The notes beneath the pieces are model-generated. The model saw only the letters and a list, made by a program, of their open reading frames with translations. It was not told the origin of the DNA and searched no databases. Positions 8,188 through 15,554 of a DNA stretch of 64,000 bases are shown piece after piece. Both the position numbers and the translations under genes were made by a program. Source of the DNA: Chitinophagaceae bacterium (GTDB taxonomy: Bacteria > Bacteroidota > Bacteroidia > Chitinophagales > Chitinophagaceae); the NCBI GenBank assembly GCA_019638595.1, contig JAHBTJ010000004.1:124001-188000 (forward strand), written 5' to 3'. Each line of letters begins with the position of its first letter. The first letter of the stretch is position 1.

Positions 8188-8212
8188 CTATCCTTTTCAG
8201 GTAATAGGATAG
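8188..8212. promoter_or_regulatory. Inverted repeat in the leader of the MBL/E2-E1-JAB operon
   Basis: CTATCCT (8188-8194) and AGGATAG (8206-8212) are perfect 7-bp arms around 11 nt, 39 nt upstream of the MBL ATG. It could be an operator or a leader hairpin. I found no exact TAnnTTTG box nearby, so the promoter position is unknown. Confidence 0.35.
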
Positions 8213-8251
8213 GAGATGTGAATTATAATATTAATTTAAAAAGAGAATTTA

Positions 8252-9415
8252 ATGGCAAATGCTACAATTCAGTATTACCCAGTTGGCAACGGAGATACGT
8301 CTCTAATTACTTTAGAAGACAAAACAACTATTTTGGTTGATTGTAACATCAGGAATTGTGACGACGACGAGACCTACGATGTAAAAAAAGATTTATTGCA
8401 AAGTGTGCAATATAGAAATGGCATACCGTATGTTGACGTATTTATCTTAACTCATGGAGACCAGGATCATTGTAGAGGATTTAAAAAGAATTTTTATCAA
8501 GGAGCTCCAGAAAAATATTCGGAAGCTGATAAAAAGGACGGTCTTATTAGAGTTGATACAATGTGGTTCTCACCAATGATTGCTGAGGAGCATACTAATG
8601 ATGATGAAGATGCATATCAACTGGAAGCTGAACGTCGACTGGCGCTTCATCGCAAGAATGATGCTAATAAAGACAACCCTGGTAACAGAATTAAAATTAT
8701 CGGATATGATGGAAGTACAGATTATAAAGACTTAGATTATTTAAGAGCTAAGCCGGGAGATACTGTAAATCGGTTTAATGATAGAAATCAAGTGTTGTTT
8801 TCCATATTCATACACGCTCCATTCAAAGAACATCTTGAAGCATTGGGAGATGATAAAAAGAATTCAACAAGTATTGTATTCCAAGCTAGATTCAAAAACA
8901 CACCTTATCAGCAAGACTTCTCTACTCTTGCAATGTTTGGTGGCGACTCTGATCACACTTCATGGTGCATCATTTTGGAAAAGACTAAGAAATACAGAAA
9001 TGAACATGCCTTGAAATGGGATTTATTTCTTTCCCCCCATCATTGCTCCTGGTCATTTTTTAATGAGAGACCTCAGGAAGAAAATCCTGACCCTAAAAAG
9101 ACTTCATTAGAAGTGCTGGATTACAGGAGAAATAACGCGAAGGTTATTGCGTCAAGTAAAAAAATCTTAAATGATGAAGACAATCCACCGCATTATGAGG
9201 CTAAACAGGAGTATGTTAAGAAAGTAACGGAAGGAAATTTTCTTAATACAACTACTTACAATGTGGTTAATAAGATCCCTCAACCAATAATCTTTGAGGT
9301 TACTTCGCAGGGAATTGTAAAACCTAAACAGACTGAAGGTGCAGCTAAAGTTGCAGGAGGAGCTGGTTTAGGCATTGTAAACTCCCCTTCAAAATACGGG
9401 AATGGAAAAGTTTAG
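8252..9415 (+). CDS. ComEC/Rec2-like metallo-beta-lactamase-fold protein
   Basis: 387 aa, no signal peptide or membrane segment. It has the ComEC-like version of the MBL fold: VGNGDTSLI (residues 11-19), ILVD ending at Asp30, the metal motif HGDQDH (68-73; the HxDxDH variant), a GGD strand (230-232) and SPHHCS (261-266), which matches the late His region. It is therefore probably a metal-dependent hydrolase of a phosphodiester or similar bond; the substrate is unknown. The last 30 residues (358-387) are rich in Gly, Ala, Lys and Ser and probably disordered. The gene opens an operon: its last 14 nt overlap the E2-E1-JAB gene. MBL proteins have been noted beside prokaryotic E1/E2/JAB genes in comparative genomics, but I know of no assigned function. 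Confidence 0.85.
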   Translation: MANATIQYYPVGNGDTSLITLEDKTTILVDCNIRNCDDDETYDVKKDLLQSVQYRNGIPYVDVFILTHGDQDHCRGFKKNFYQGAPEKYSEADKKDGLIRVDTMWFSPMIAEEHTNDDEDAYQLEAERRLALHRKNDANKDNPGNRIKIIGYDGSTDYKDLDYLRAKPGDTVNRFNDRNQVLFSIFIHAPFKEHLEALGDDKKNSTSIVFQARFKNTPYQQDFSTLAMFGGDSDHTSWCIILEKTKKYRNEHALKWDLFLSPHHCSWSFFNERPQEENPDPKKTSLEVLDYRRNNAKVIASSKKILNDEDNPPHYEAKQEYVKKVTEGNFLNTTTYNVVNKIPQPIIFEVTSQGIVKPKQTEGAAKVAGGAGLGIVNSPSKYGNGKV

Positions 9416-11684
9416 CGATAGCTTACCAGTATTTATCAATAATATAGAGAATCCTGAAATTCAGGATTCTCTTAAATTATTGTGTCAAATTCAAGGTATT
9501 CAAGTTAAGGTTTTGGATTGGGGAAATGGTAGAATCGCTATTCCAATTGAGATTAATATCGACTTACCTAGTTTGGGTAATTTTGAAGATTTAGATATCA
9601 GAGGAAAAGAACCTATTATTTTAGTATTTGATTTAGTTAATTATCCGGTTTCTGCACCTCGAGTTTATACTGACAGATTGGATTTTCCTAAAAACAACCT
9701 TGCTCATCTATATGTAGCAGTCAATAATCGCCCTCCAGCGTTTTGTTATGTAAGAGGAAATGCAGATGAGTGGTATGCAAACAAAAGGATTGAAGACCTT
9801 GTAATACGCATAAGCAACTGGCTTAGAGACGCTGCTACAGGTGAATTAACTGAAAATGGTGAACAGTACGAACCATTGAGATTGGAAGGGTACACAGGAA
9901 GTATAATTTATGATTATGATACCATTCTGACTGTTATAACAAATAAGACGGCTGTTGAATTTGGTGATAAATTTTCAATTGTTTTGTTTGAACGCCCAAG
10001 TAGTAAGGGGAGATATACATATAAATTTGTTAAGCTCATTACTAATAAGAATGCACTTACCACCATTAAGGAAGTAGATGAGGAACGTAAAAAAGATAAA
10101 GAAGATATTACAAGAAAGAGATATTATTTCGGATATGTACTATGGAGTGGAGAAGATGTAGTAAAACGAGAATATGAAATAAATATTCCAAGATCATGGG
10201 AAGAATTCAAATTGTTTTGTGAGTATTATAATATTAAGCATCAAGAATTTGAAAAATTCATTACTACCTGTAATAAAATAAACGAGTACATCTATTTTCC
10301 TGTAATAATTGGAATACGTAGGCCTAGTCAACTGATTGGTTATTCATCGAACATTGAATTTATAAACCTACGTTTTAATGTAACTTCTGCCGACATTGAA
10401 GGCGAAAAAATTGTTAATAACATATCTATAGATATGCTATCGCACAACCAGCCTCTAACACAAAAATTAGCTAGTCATATATCAGGTTGGGATATAGCTT
10501 TAGATAGTGAAAGACACGTTGTTTTTGGATGTGGTGCTATCGGTTCTAAGATAATAATGCACTTGGCAAGATCTGGACAAACAAACTTGACTTTGATTGA
10601 TCCAGATTATATTTCTCCACACAATTTAGTTAGACATACCTTGTTTGGAGAAGATGAAGGGCACCGTAAAGCAGAAGCATTGGCAGAAAAAATAAAGAAA
10701 ATCTATCCTTATGAACAAACAAATGTTACACATGGTCCGTCCTTTAAAGATGGACTAATAGACCAAAAATCAACATTCGAAAAACATAATTGGGTATTAG
10801 ATTTTACTGCCTCCGAAGCATTCTTTAATAAATTGGCTACGCTAAAAAGTTTAGATGAAAATAAAATTGCCAGTGCAAGTATTTCAGATTTTGGAAATTT
10901 AGGGATAATGTATAAAGAGGGTGAGTCAAGAAATCCAAGAGTAGATGACTTACAGGCATATTTATACAGTCTGGCAGAGAGTAATAAAAACATTCAAGAC
11001 TGGTTGCAAAGGGAACAAAAAACAGCTCAATCAAGTAGTTTAATTGTTCAAGTTGGTGTTGGCTGTAATTCAGAAACCACAGTTTTATCAGATGATAAAA
11101 TATCATCTCATGCATCATACTTTTCAGGGATTCTTAAGAGAGAAATGACTAAATCAACCAAGGATGGGAAAATATATTTAAACAATATTATAGATACAGA
11201 AGATTACATGATTGAAACACACGTATTAAATGTTAAACCATTTGATATTTTTCAAGCTGTTAATGATTCTAGTTGGACAATTCGGTTTAAATCTGGCATT
11301 CTTGAACAGCTAACCAAAGAATTTTTACTTGCGGGACAAACTGAAACAGGAGGTGTTTTTGTGGGCGTTTGTAATTATAAAACAAAGACAATTCATATTA
11401 CGGACTCAATTAAAGCTCCTATAGATAGCAAAAGAAGTTCTACACAATTTGTTAGAGGGTATCATGGCTTAGCAAAGGAAATTTCTGAAATAGAAAATAG
11501 TTCAGGAAGGCAAATAGGTTACATTGGAGAATGGCATACTCACCCAGAAGGTCCCAATTTCCTAAGTAAACAGGATTTAGTGAGTGTACAACAACATAAA
11601 AAGGAATGCAGTCAGCTACAGCCTCCGTTACCAGTATTTTTATCTATTATAACTCCAGATGGTATATTTCCTTATGTATTTTAA
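9402..11684 (+). CDS. E2-E1-JAB triple fusion (Cap2/Cap3-like conjugation and deconjugation enzyme)
   Basis: 760 aa. Residues 1-150 look like a prokaryotic E2 domain: YPVSAPRVY, then Cys115 in PPAFCYV as the candidate catalytic Cys, then a Trp/helix segment. Residues 160-360 are a linker region. Residues 365-625 are a ThiF/E1 adenylation domain with GCGAIG (376-381), IDPD (399-402), NLVRH (408-412), a Lys at 423 and a candidate catalytic Cys555 in VGCNSET. Residues 625-760 are a JAB/JAMM peptidase: Glu648 in ETGG, HTHP (712-715), and Ser722 and Asp725 completing the metal site. In type II CBASS the E1-E2 protein Cap2 and the JAB protein Cap3 are separate; here they are fused. The start overlaps the MBL gene by 14 nt. 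All key residues appear present, so both activities are plausible; the substrate is unknown. Confidence 0.9.
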   Translation: MEKFSDSLPVFINNIENPEIQDSLKLLCQIQGIQVKVLDWGNGRIAIPIEINIDLPSLGNFEDLDIRGKEPIILVFDLVNYPVSAPRVYTDRLDFPKNNLAHLYVAVNNRPPAFCYVRGNADEWYANKRIEDLVIRISNWLRDAATGELTENGEQYEPLRLEGYTGSIIYDYDTILTVITNKTAVEFGDKFSIVLFERPSSKGRYTYKFVKLITNKNALTTIKEVDEERKKDKEDITRKRYYFGYVLWSGEDVVKREYEINIPRSWEEFKLFCEYYNIKHQEFEKFITTCNKINEYIYFPVIIGIRRPSQLIGYSSNIEFINLRFNVTSADIEGEKIVNNISIDMLSHNQPLTQKLASHISGWDIALDSERHVVFGCGAIGSKIIMHLARSGQTNLTLIDPDYISPHNLVRHTLFGEDEGHRKAEALAEKIKKIYPYEQTNVTHGPSFKDGLIDQKSTFEKHNWVLDFTASEAFFNKLATLKSLDENKIASASISDFGNLGIMYKEGESRNPRVDDLQAYLYSLAESNKNIQDWLQREQKTAQSSSLIVQVGVGCNSETTVLSDDKISSHASYFSGILKREMTKSTKDGKIYLNNIIDTEDYMIETHVLNVKPFDIFQAVNDSSWTIRFKSGILEQLTKEFLLAGQTETGGVFVGVCNYKTKTIHITDSIKAPIDSKRSSTQFVRGYHGLAKEISEIENSSGRQIGYIGEWHTHPEGPNFLSKQDLVSVQQHKKECSQLQPPLPVFLSIITPDGIFPYVF

Positions 11685-11690
11685 ATTAAA

Positions 11691-12323
11691 GTGAACATGG
11701 AAAAAGAAGTAAATTTAAAAGCAAAGAATACGCCTCAATTGTGGATTCTGCTTGCAGCAAATATTTTAATTATCTGTGGAATAATTTTTCCTCATTACTT
11801 TAAGGAAGTAACAAATAAATTTGATTTGATTTTTATTTTGAAAGGTTTAGGAGCTTCTATTGCACCACTACTTTTATTCCTACTGAATGGATTATTATCA
11901 AGCCATCAAAAGGCCGTATTAGTTTTTTGGAAGCTGAAAAATCCTTTACCTGGTTCAATAGCATTTTCAAAACTGAGCAAAGAAGATACTAGAATAGATA
12001 GAGAAAAACTGAAAGAGATATACGGCAATCTACCCAAAAAGCCTTCAGAGCAAAATAAGTTATGGTACAAAATATATAAGAAGAATTCTTTGGACATCGT
12101 GATCTCTGAGAGTCATAGGGCTTACTTGTTGGCTAGAGATTTAACCTCCCTGTGCTTTCTTTTTGTCATTTTTATTGGATTTCCAACTTTTATAATAGCT
12201 AATTGGCCAGTTAATATATATTATTTATCCTTCTTACTCATTCAATATGTGATTGTTGTTATTGGAGCTCAAAACAGAGGTCGTAGGTTTGTTACCAACG
12301 TTTTGGCAATTGAATCAACGTAA
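11691..12323 (+). CDS. Four-helix membrane protein, third gene of the operon
   Basis: 210 aa. Two hydrophobic helices lie at about 16-34 and 45-69. A charged cytoplasm-like domain of about 80 residues follows (71-150), then two more helices (151-171 and 174-192) and a basic end (RGRRFVTNV). No known catalytic motif is visible. GTG 11691 or ATG 11697 could be the start; both are within 13 nt of the previous stop, so it is co-transcribed with the E2-E1-JAB gene. In CBASS and related systems, multi-helix membrane proteins act as killing effectors, which makes this the effector candidate here. That is an inference from position and topology; a membrane anchor or a conjugation target is also possible. 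Confidence 0.75.
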   Translation: MNMEKEVNLKAKNTPQLWILLAANILIICGIIFPHYFKEVTNKFDLIFILKGLGASIAPLLLFLLNGLLSSHQKAVLVFWKLKNPLPGSIAFSKLSKEDTRIDREKLKEIYGNLPKKPSEQNKLWYKIYKKNSLDIVISESHRAYLLARDLTSLCFLFVIFIGFPTFIIANWPVNIYYLSFLLIQYVIVVIGAQNRGRRFVTNVLAIEST

Positions 12324-12429
12324 CATATCTTCTTTTCAATTCGTAATCTATCAAGAATACAAAAGATAGGAGCGGATAAAAGCCTCCTTACTATAAATTA
12401 AGGTATATTCACAATTCAAGGAATTTTTC

Positions 12430-12690
12430 ATGTCTAAGAAAGAAAAACTTAATACGGTTCTATCCTTTAAAGATATTAATACTAAAATTGTAAATACTCT
12501 AGGCAAGTCATTAGATATTCACATAGCGCAGAAAACGAATTTTCATAAAAAAGGGTTGCCATTTTACACCTGTATTAGCGGAAACGAATGGATCAAAGAA
12601 TTTCCCAGTGGAAGAATAACCTTAGTTAGATGTGAATTTAATACCGAAACATTTGATATAAAAGAAACATTTATTCGAAAAATAAAATGA
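12430..12690 (+). CDS. Small protein upstream of a zeta-like kinase, possible antitoxin
   Basis: 86 aa, basic, unrecognised. The middle (GLPFYTCISGNEWIKEF) is followed by an amphipathic beta-rich C-terminus. Its TGA overlaps the ATG of the next gene by 4 nt (ATGA), so the two are translationally coupled. A short gene directly before a zeta-type P-loop kinase is the usual antitoxin position, but the sequence shows no epsilon-antitoxin signature I can identify. Confidence 0.55.
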   Translation: MSKKEKLNTVLSFKDINTKIVNTLGKSLDIHIAQKTNFHKKGLPFYTCISGNEWIKEFPSGRITLVRCEFNTETFDIKETFIRKIK

Positions 12691-13325
12691 AAACTAAGCT
12701 TTCATTGATCATAGTTTCAGGGCCCAATGCATCAGGCAAAACAACTCTGGTTGAAAATAACACAGAGTTCTTATCTTCAAACAACTTCGAATTAATACTG
12801 CCGGACAAGATTTTAAAATTTGCAACCAGCTTAACAGACAGACCTGCAGTAGTAGGCGAATACATCGACGCTGCAATAGTCGCTAAAAAAAATATACTCA
12901 TTGAAACTCCATTTCAAAATGAGTCATTTATGTCCAAGATAAAGGAGATCGAAAAACTTGGATATAATACGACTCTCTATCAAATTTTTTTAGATGAAAT
13001 GTCAGAATCTGTAAAGCGTGTTAATGAAAGATTTATCAATGGGGGATTATACATATCTAACCAAGAAGTTTACAAAAACTACAATGCAAATTTCTCAAGC
13101 ATCGAAAATAGTTTTCACAAGTTTAAACATGCCTATTTTATAAATAACTCTGCAAAAATGGATTTTAGATTTACAGCTCAGTTTCAATCTGGGGAGTTAG
13201 TAAAGTTCAATTCAAATGATTCAACATATTTCCTAAAACTATTCAAATCAAAATCGTTGAAAAAAATTGTCAGTAGTTCTGATTTGAGATCAATTGCCAA
13301 AAACAAAGATTACACAAAGTCATAA
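12687..13325 (+). CDS. Zeta-toxin-like P-loop kinase
   Basis: 212 aa. Walker A is GPNASGKTTL at the N-terminus. NILIETPF matches the strand that reads ETT/ETS in zeta-type proteins, and RVNERFINGGLYIS matches their RVxxRxxxGGH region, with Leu in place of the His. True zeta toxins phosphorylate UDP-N-acetylglucosamine and block cell-wall synthesis; smaller zeta-like P-loop proteins are often of unknown substrate. It forms a two-gene unit with the 86-aa protein upstream, which suggests toxin-antitoxin or a phage-defence pair. It is the last gene of the A+T-rich cargo region before the chromosomal genes begin. Confidence 0.7.
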   Translation: MKTKLSLIIVSGPNASGKTTLVENNTEFLSSNNFELILPDKILKFATSLTDRPAVVGEYIDAAIVAKKNILIETPFQNESFMSKIKEIEKLGYNTTLYQIFLDEMSESVKRVNERFINGGLYISNQEVYKNYNANFSSIENSFHKFKHAYFINNSAKMDFRFTAQFQSGELVKFNSNDSTYFLKLFKSKSLKKIVSSSDLRSIAKNKDYTKS

Positions 13326-13722
13326 ATGAATCATGAATCGTGTCTTGTACAAGGATCAAGGGTAAACAAAAGGGAAAGAAAAACCTGATCATAAAATATT
13401 TTTTTAATAGTGCTACATCCTAAGTTCTCATTATTTTTTCCCTTTTATTTAATTTTCATTCGGAGGCATGCTCGCCTTTAAAAATGAACACTTAAAATGA
13501 ACAATAAATATCCTATATTGAAATAGATTTATGTCACGATTTCGTGTGATAAAGGCTTTTACGGACATAGAGTCTAAAAAATGAACATTTTACACTACAT
13601 ATTCGTTAAATAGTTCCTATCTAATACATTCTTAATTTCATTTGGCAATAACCTCTGCCTATTACAACTTTTATTGCAATTTGGTAAACTGGTGGAAAAA
13701 GTCCCCGGCTGTTAAATAACTT
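13326..13722. other. Intergenic junction between the A+T-rich element and the chromosome
   Basis: No gene is supported in these roughly 400 bp. They hold an imperfect hairpin (TTCATT 13455-13460, AGGC 13464-13467, GCCT 13474-13477, AATGAA 13483-13488), three copies of a 10-mer and an interrupted palindrome (described separately). No tRNA-like sequence was seen. The element-chromosome boundary most likely falls here. Confidence 0.45.
13481..13587. repeat. Three AAAATGAACA repeats around an interrupted palindrome (att-like)
   Basis: AAAATGAACA is at 13481-13490, 13494-13503 and 13578-13587. Between copies two and three, 13528-13553 is an interrupted palindrome: TTTAT, a 2-nt mismatch, CACGA, TT, TCGTG, a 2-nt mismatch, ATAAA. 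Direct arm repeats around a short inverted core are the usual architecture of a tyrosine-recombinase attachment site. The position at the edge of the A+T-rich segment fits a right element end. The left end is outside the window, so this cannot be confirmed. Confidence 0.45.
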
Positions 13723-14772
13723 TTACTGAACAGATCGCAGTATGCTTTCTTTTTCAAGCATTTTTTTGAGCAATTCGATCTGGTTGCAGGCGCGCATATA
13801 GTTATGCCCGGGGTATTTTGAGCCGTAATAGGCATCGTTGTTCAGGTAGTCGGCTAAAAAGCGGAGCGCCTGCATGTAAATAAGATAACAACCGGCATCG
13901 AAAAAGCTTTTTCTTTCAGCGTCACTCAGTTCGTTTTCCATTCCTGCAGTATACCCTTCTACTATGGCTTTGTAATAATCATTCCTTACCTGTATTTTGC
14001 TAAAATCCTTTTCTTCTTCGCTTACAGGCGACAGGCAGGTGCGCATCATATCGCCCACATCGCTTATAAAATAGCCAGGCATCACCGTGTCGAGGTCAAT
14101 TACACAAAGCCCTCTATCGTTGCTATTAAAGAGCACGTTACTGATTTTGGTATCGTGGTGTGTAACCCTGGGTTTGAAAGCAGGATTTTGCTTCATACCG
14201 TCAAAGCTCTTTACAATGTGCTCTTGCTCCTTCAGCCAGCGTATTTCGTCAGCCGACTCCTCAATGCGCGTAGCATTACCTGTTTCAACTGCCTGCAGGA
14301 ACTGGTTGTACCTCAGCGGGAGGTTATGAAAATCGGGGATCGTAATTCTTAATTTTTCAACCGGAAAATCTTTCAGTAAAAAAGTAAAACGGCCAAACTG
14401 CCTGGCGGCCTCATAAGCCTGCGAGGGAGTTTGCACAACATCTACCGTATGGGAGTCTTTTACAAATGGTACCAGCCTGAAATATCCCTCCCCTTCTATA
14501 AAATGAAGGTCATTGCCCGACCGGGTATTCATTGTTCTTACAAAAAGGTAATCCGGGTGCTTATCGGCCAAATAATTACCGATCAAACGGATATTATAAG
14601 CTATATTTTCGGGCGATTTGAATACATGATGATTGATCCTTTGTAATATATAAGCGATATCATTATCCTTCCGGTTGATTTTCCAGGTGTTGTTGATCAA
14701 CCCCGATCCGAACGTTTCAACATCCAGCTCCGCTATATTCAAACCATATGCTTCTAATACTTGTTGTAACAT
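13723..14772 (-). CDS. Aminoglycoside-phosphotransferase-fold kinase, N-acetylhexosamine kinase-like
   Basis: 349 aa, cytoplasmic. The catalytic loop THHDTKISNVLF contains the HxDxxxxN pattern of APH/choline-kinase-fold enzymes, and VIDLDTVMPG supplies the metal-binding Asp. The combination of HHDTK and DLDTVMPG resembles bacterial N-acetylhexosamine 1-kinase (NahK) and related small-molecule kinases. It probably phosphorylates an amino sugar or sugar at C1, perhaps for salvage of cell-wall or glycan sugars. No pathway partner is next to it, so the substrate is uncertain. It is the first gene on the chromosomal side of the mobile region and shows the higher G+C of the core genes. Confidence 0.75.
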   Translation of the reverse strand: MLQQVLEAYGLNIAELDVETFGSGLINNTWKINRKDNDIAYILQRINHHVFKSPENIAYNIRLIGNYLADKHPDYLFVRTMNTRSGNDLHFIEGEGYFRLVPFVKDSHTVDVVQTPSQAYEAARQFGRFTFLLKDFPVEKLRITIPDFHNLPLRYNQFLQAVETGNATRIEESADEIRWLKEQEHIVKSFDGMKQNPAFKPRVTHHDTKISNVLFNSNDRGLCVIDLDTVMPGYFISDVGDMMRTCLSPVSEEEKDFSKIQVRNDYYKAIVEGYTAGMENELSDAERKSFFDAGCYLIYMQALRFLADYLNNDAYYGSKYPGHNYMRACNQIELLKKMLEKESILRSVQ

Positions 14773-14896
14773 GTTTGCTATAGATATTGATTAAAGGTAT
14801 AGGAAATCAAAATTGACAGGTTGGTTTTGCAAATGAATCTTAAAATTTTACACAAACGTTTTCGTAAATTTAATTTCAAAATCATCAACAGTAAAA

Positions 14897-15406
14897 ATGA
14901 ATATCAGGGAGGCTTTGCTGCAGGAACATTCCAGGCAACAGTGTGAAAAGATCGTTGGTTATATCGGCAACTCACAGGAACGCTTTAACGAACTGGTACA
15001 ACTGTTTTTAAACGACGAATACCGCGTGGTGCAAAGAGCGGCCTGGCCTTTAAGCTATAGCGCCATTGCCCATCCCCGGCTTGTAAAAAGCCATTTAAAA
15101 AAGCTGGTGAATAATCTCAGGAAAAAAGGCATTCATGACGCAGTAAAGAGAAATACGGTAAGGCTGTTGCAGGAAATAGATATACCCACAGGGTTGCAGG
15201 GAAGCGTAATGGATATTTGTTTTTCATTGATTGAAGATCCGGGCGAACCCGTAGCGGTAAAAGCTTTTTCGCTTACGGTGCTGCATAATCTTTCAAAGCA
15301 GCACCCCGATATTATTCCCGAAATAAAGCTGCTGATCGAACAACAGATGCCGTATCAAACAGCAGCCTTTAAAAGCCGCGCCAAAAAAATACTGGCTGAG
15401 GGATAA
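14897..15406 (+). CDS. HEAT-repeat-like protein of unknown function
   Basis: 169 aa, all-helical. Paired helices such as FNELVQLFLNDEYRVVQRAA and DICFSLIEDPGEPVAVKAFS resemble HEAT/armadillo repeats used for protein binding. There is no signal peptide or membrane helix, so it is probably cytoplasmic. It is divergent from the kinase gene at 14772 and is followed by a block of degenerate repeats. No enzyme motif is present; a scaffold or adaptor role is the most that can be said. Confidence 0.7.
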   Translation: MNIREALLQEHSRQQCEKIVGYIGNSQERFNELVQLFLNDEYRVVQRAAWPLSYSAIAHPRLVKSHLKKLVNNLRKKGIHDAVKRNTVRLLQEIDIPTGLQGSVMDICFSLIEDPGEPVAVKAFSLTVLHNLSKQHPDIIPEIKLLIEQQMPYQTAAFKSRAKKILAEG

Positions 15407-15408
15407 GC

Positions 15409-15554
15409 TATGGGCTGTGAGCTATCAGCCGTCAGTGCAATTAATTTATAGTTTGTGGTTTATGGTTTATAGTTGAGACTAAACCTGAAACTTCAAACGC
15501 GAAATCTGCAACCTGTAACAGCCATCAAATCTCAAATTTCAAATTTCAAATCTC
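15409..15554. repeat. Composite block of degenerate short tandem repeats
   Basis: Four different word families follow one another: GCTATGGGCTGTGAGCTATC (about 15409-15428); GTTTGTGGTTTATGGTTTAT (about 15451-15470); a CTGAAACTTCAAAC / CTGCAACCTGTAAC-like part (about 15485-15520); and TCAAATCTCAAATTTCAAAT and its continuation (15524-15553). The last word reappears on the other strand at 54100-54136, so it is dispersed in this genome. No coding potential is apparent. Confidence 0.55.

Noticed and set aside
8092-8340. 82-codon frame upstream of the MBL gene
   Set aside because: Overlaps the MBL start in another frame, with no domain; the MBL frame is clearly the coding one.
8252-12323. A standard type II CBASS operon
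   Set aside because: Neither adjacent protein shows a CD-NTase nucleotidyltransferase motif (GS followed by DxD), and the JAB domain is fused rather than separate.
13326-13722. tRNA gene as insertion target at the island edge
   Set aside because: No cloverleaf-like sequence or CCA end could be traced; the boundary shows repeats instead.
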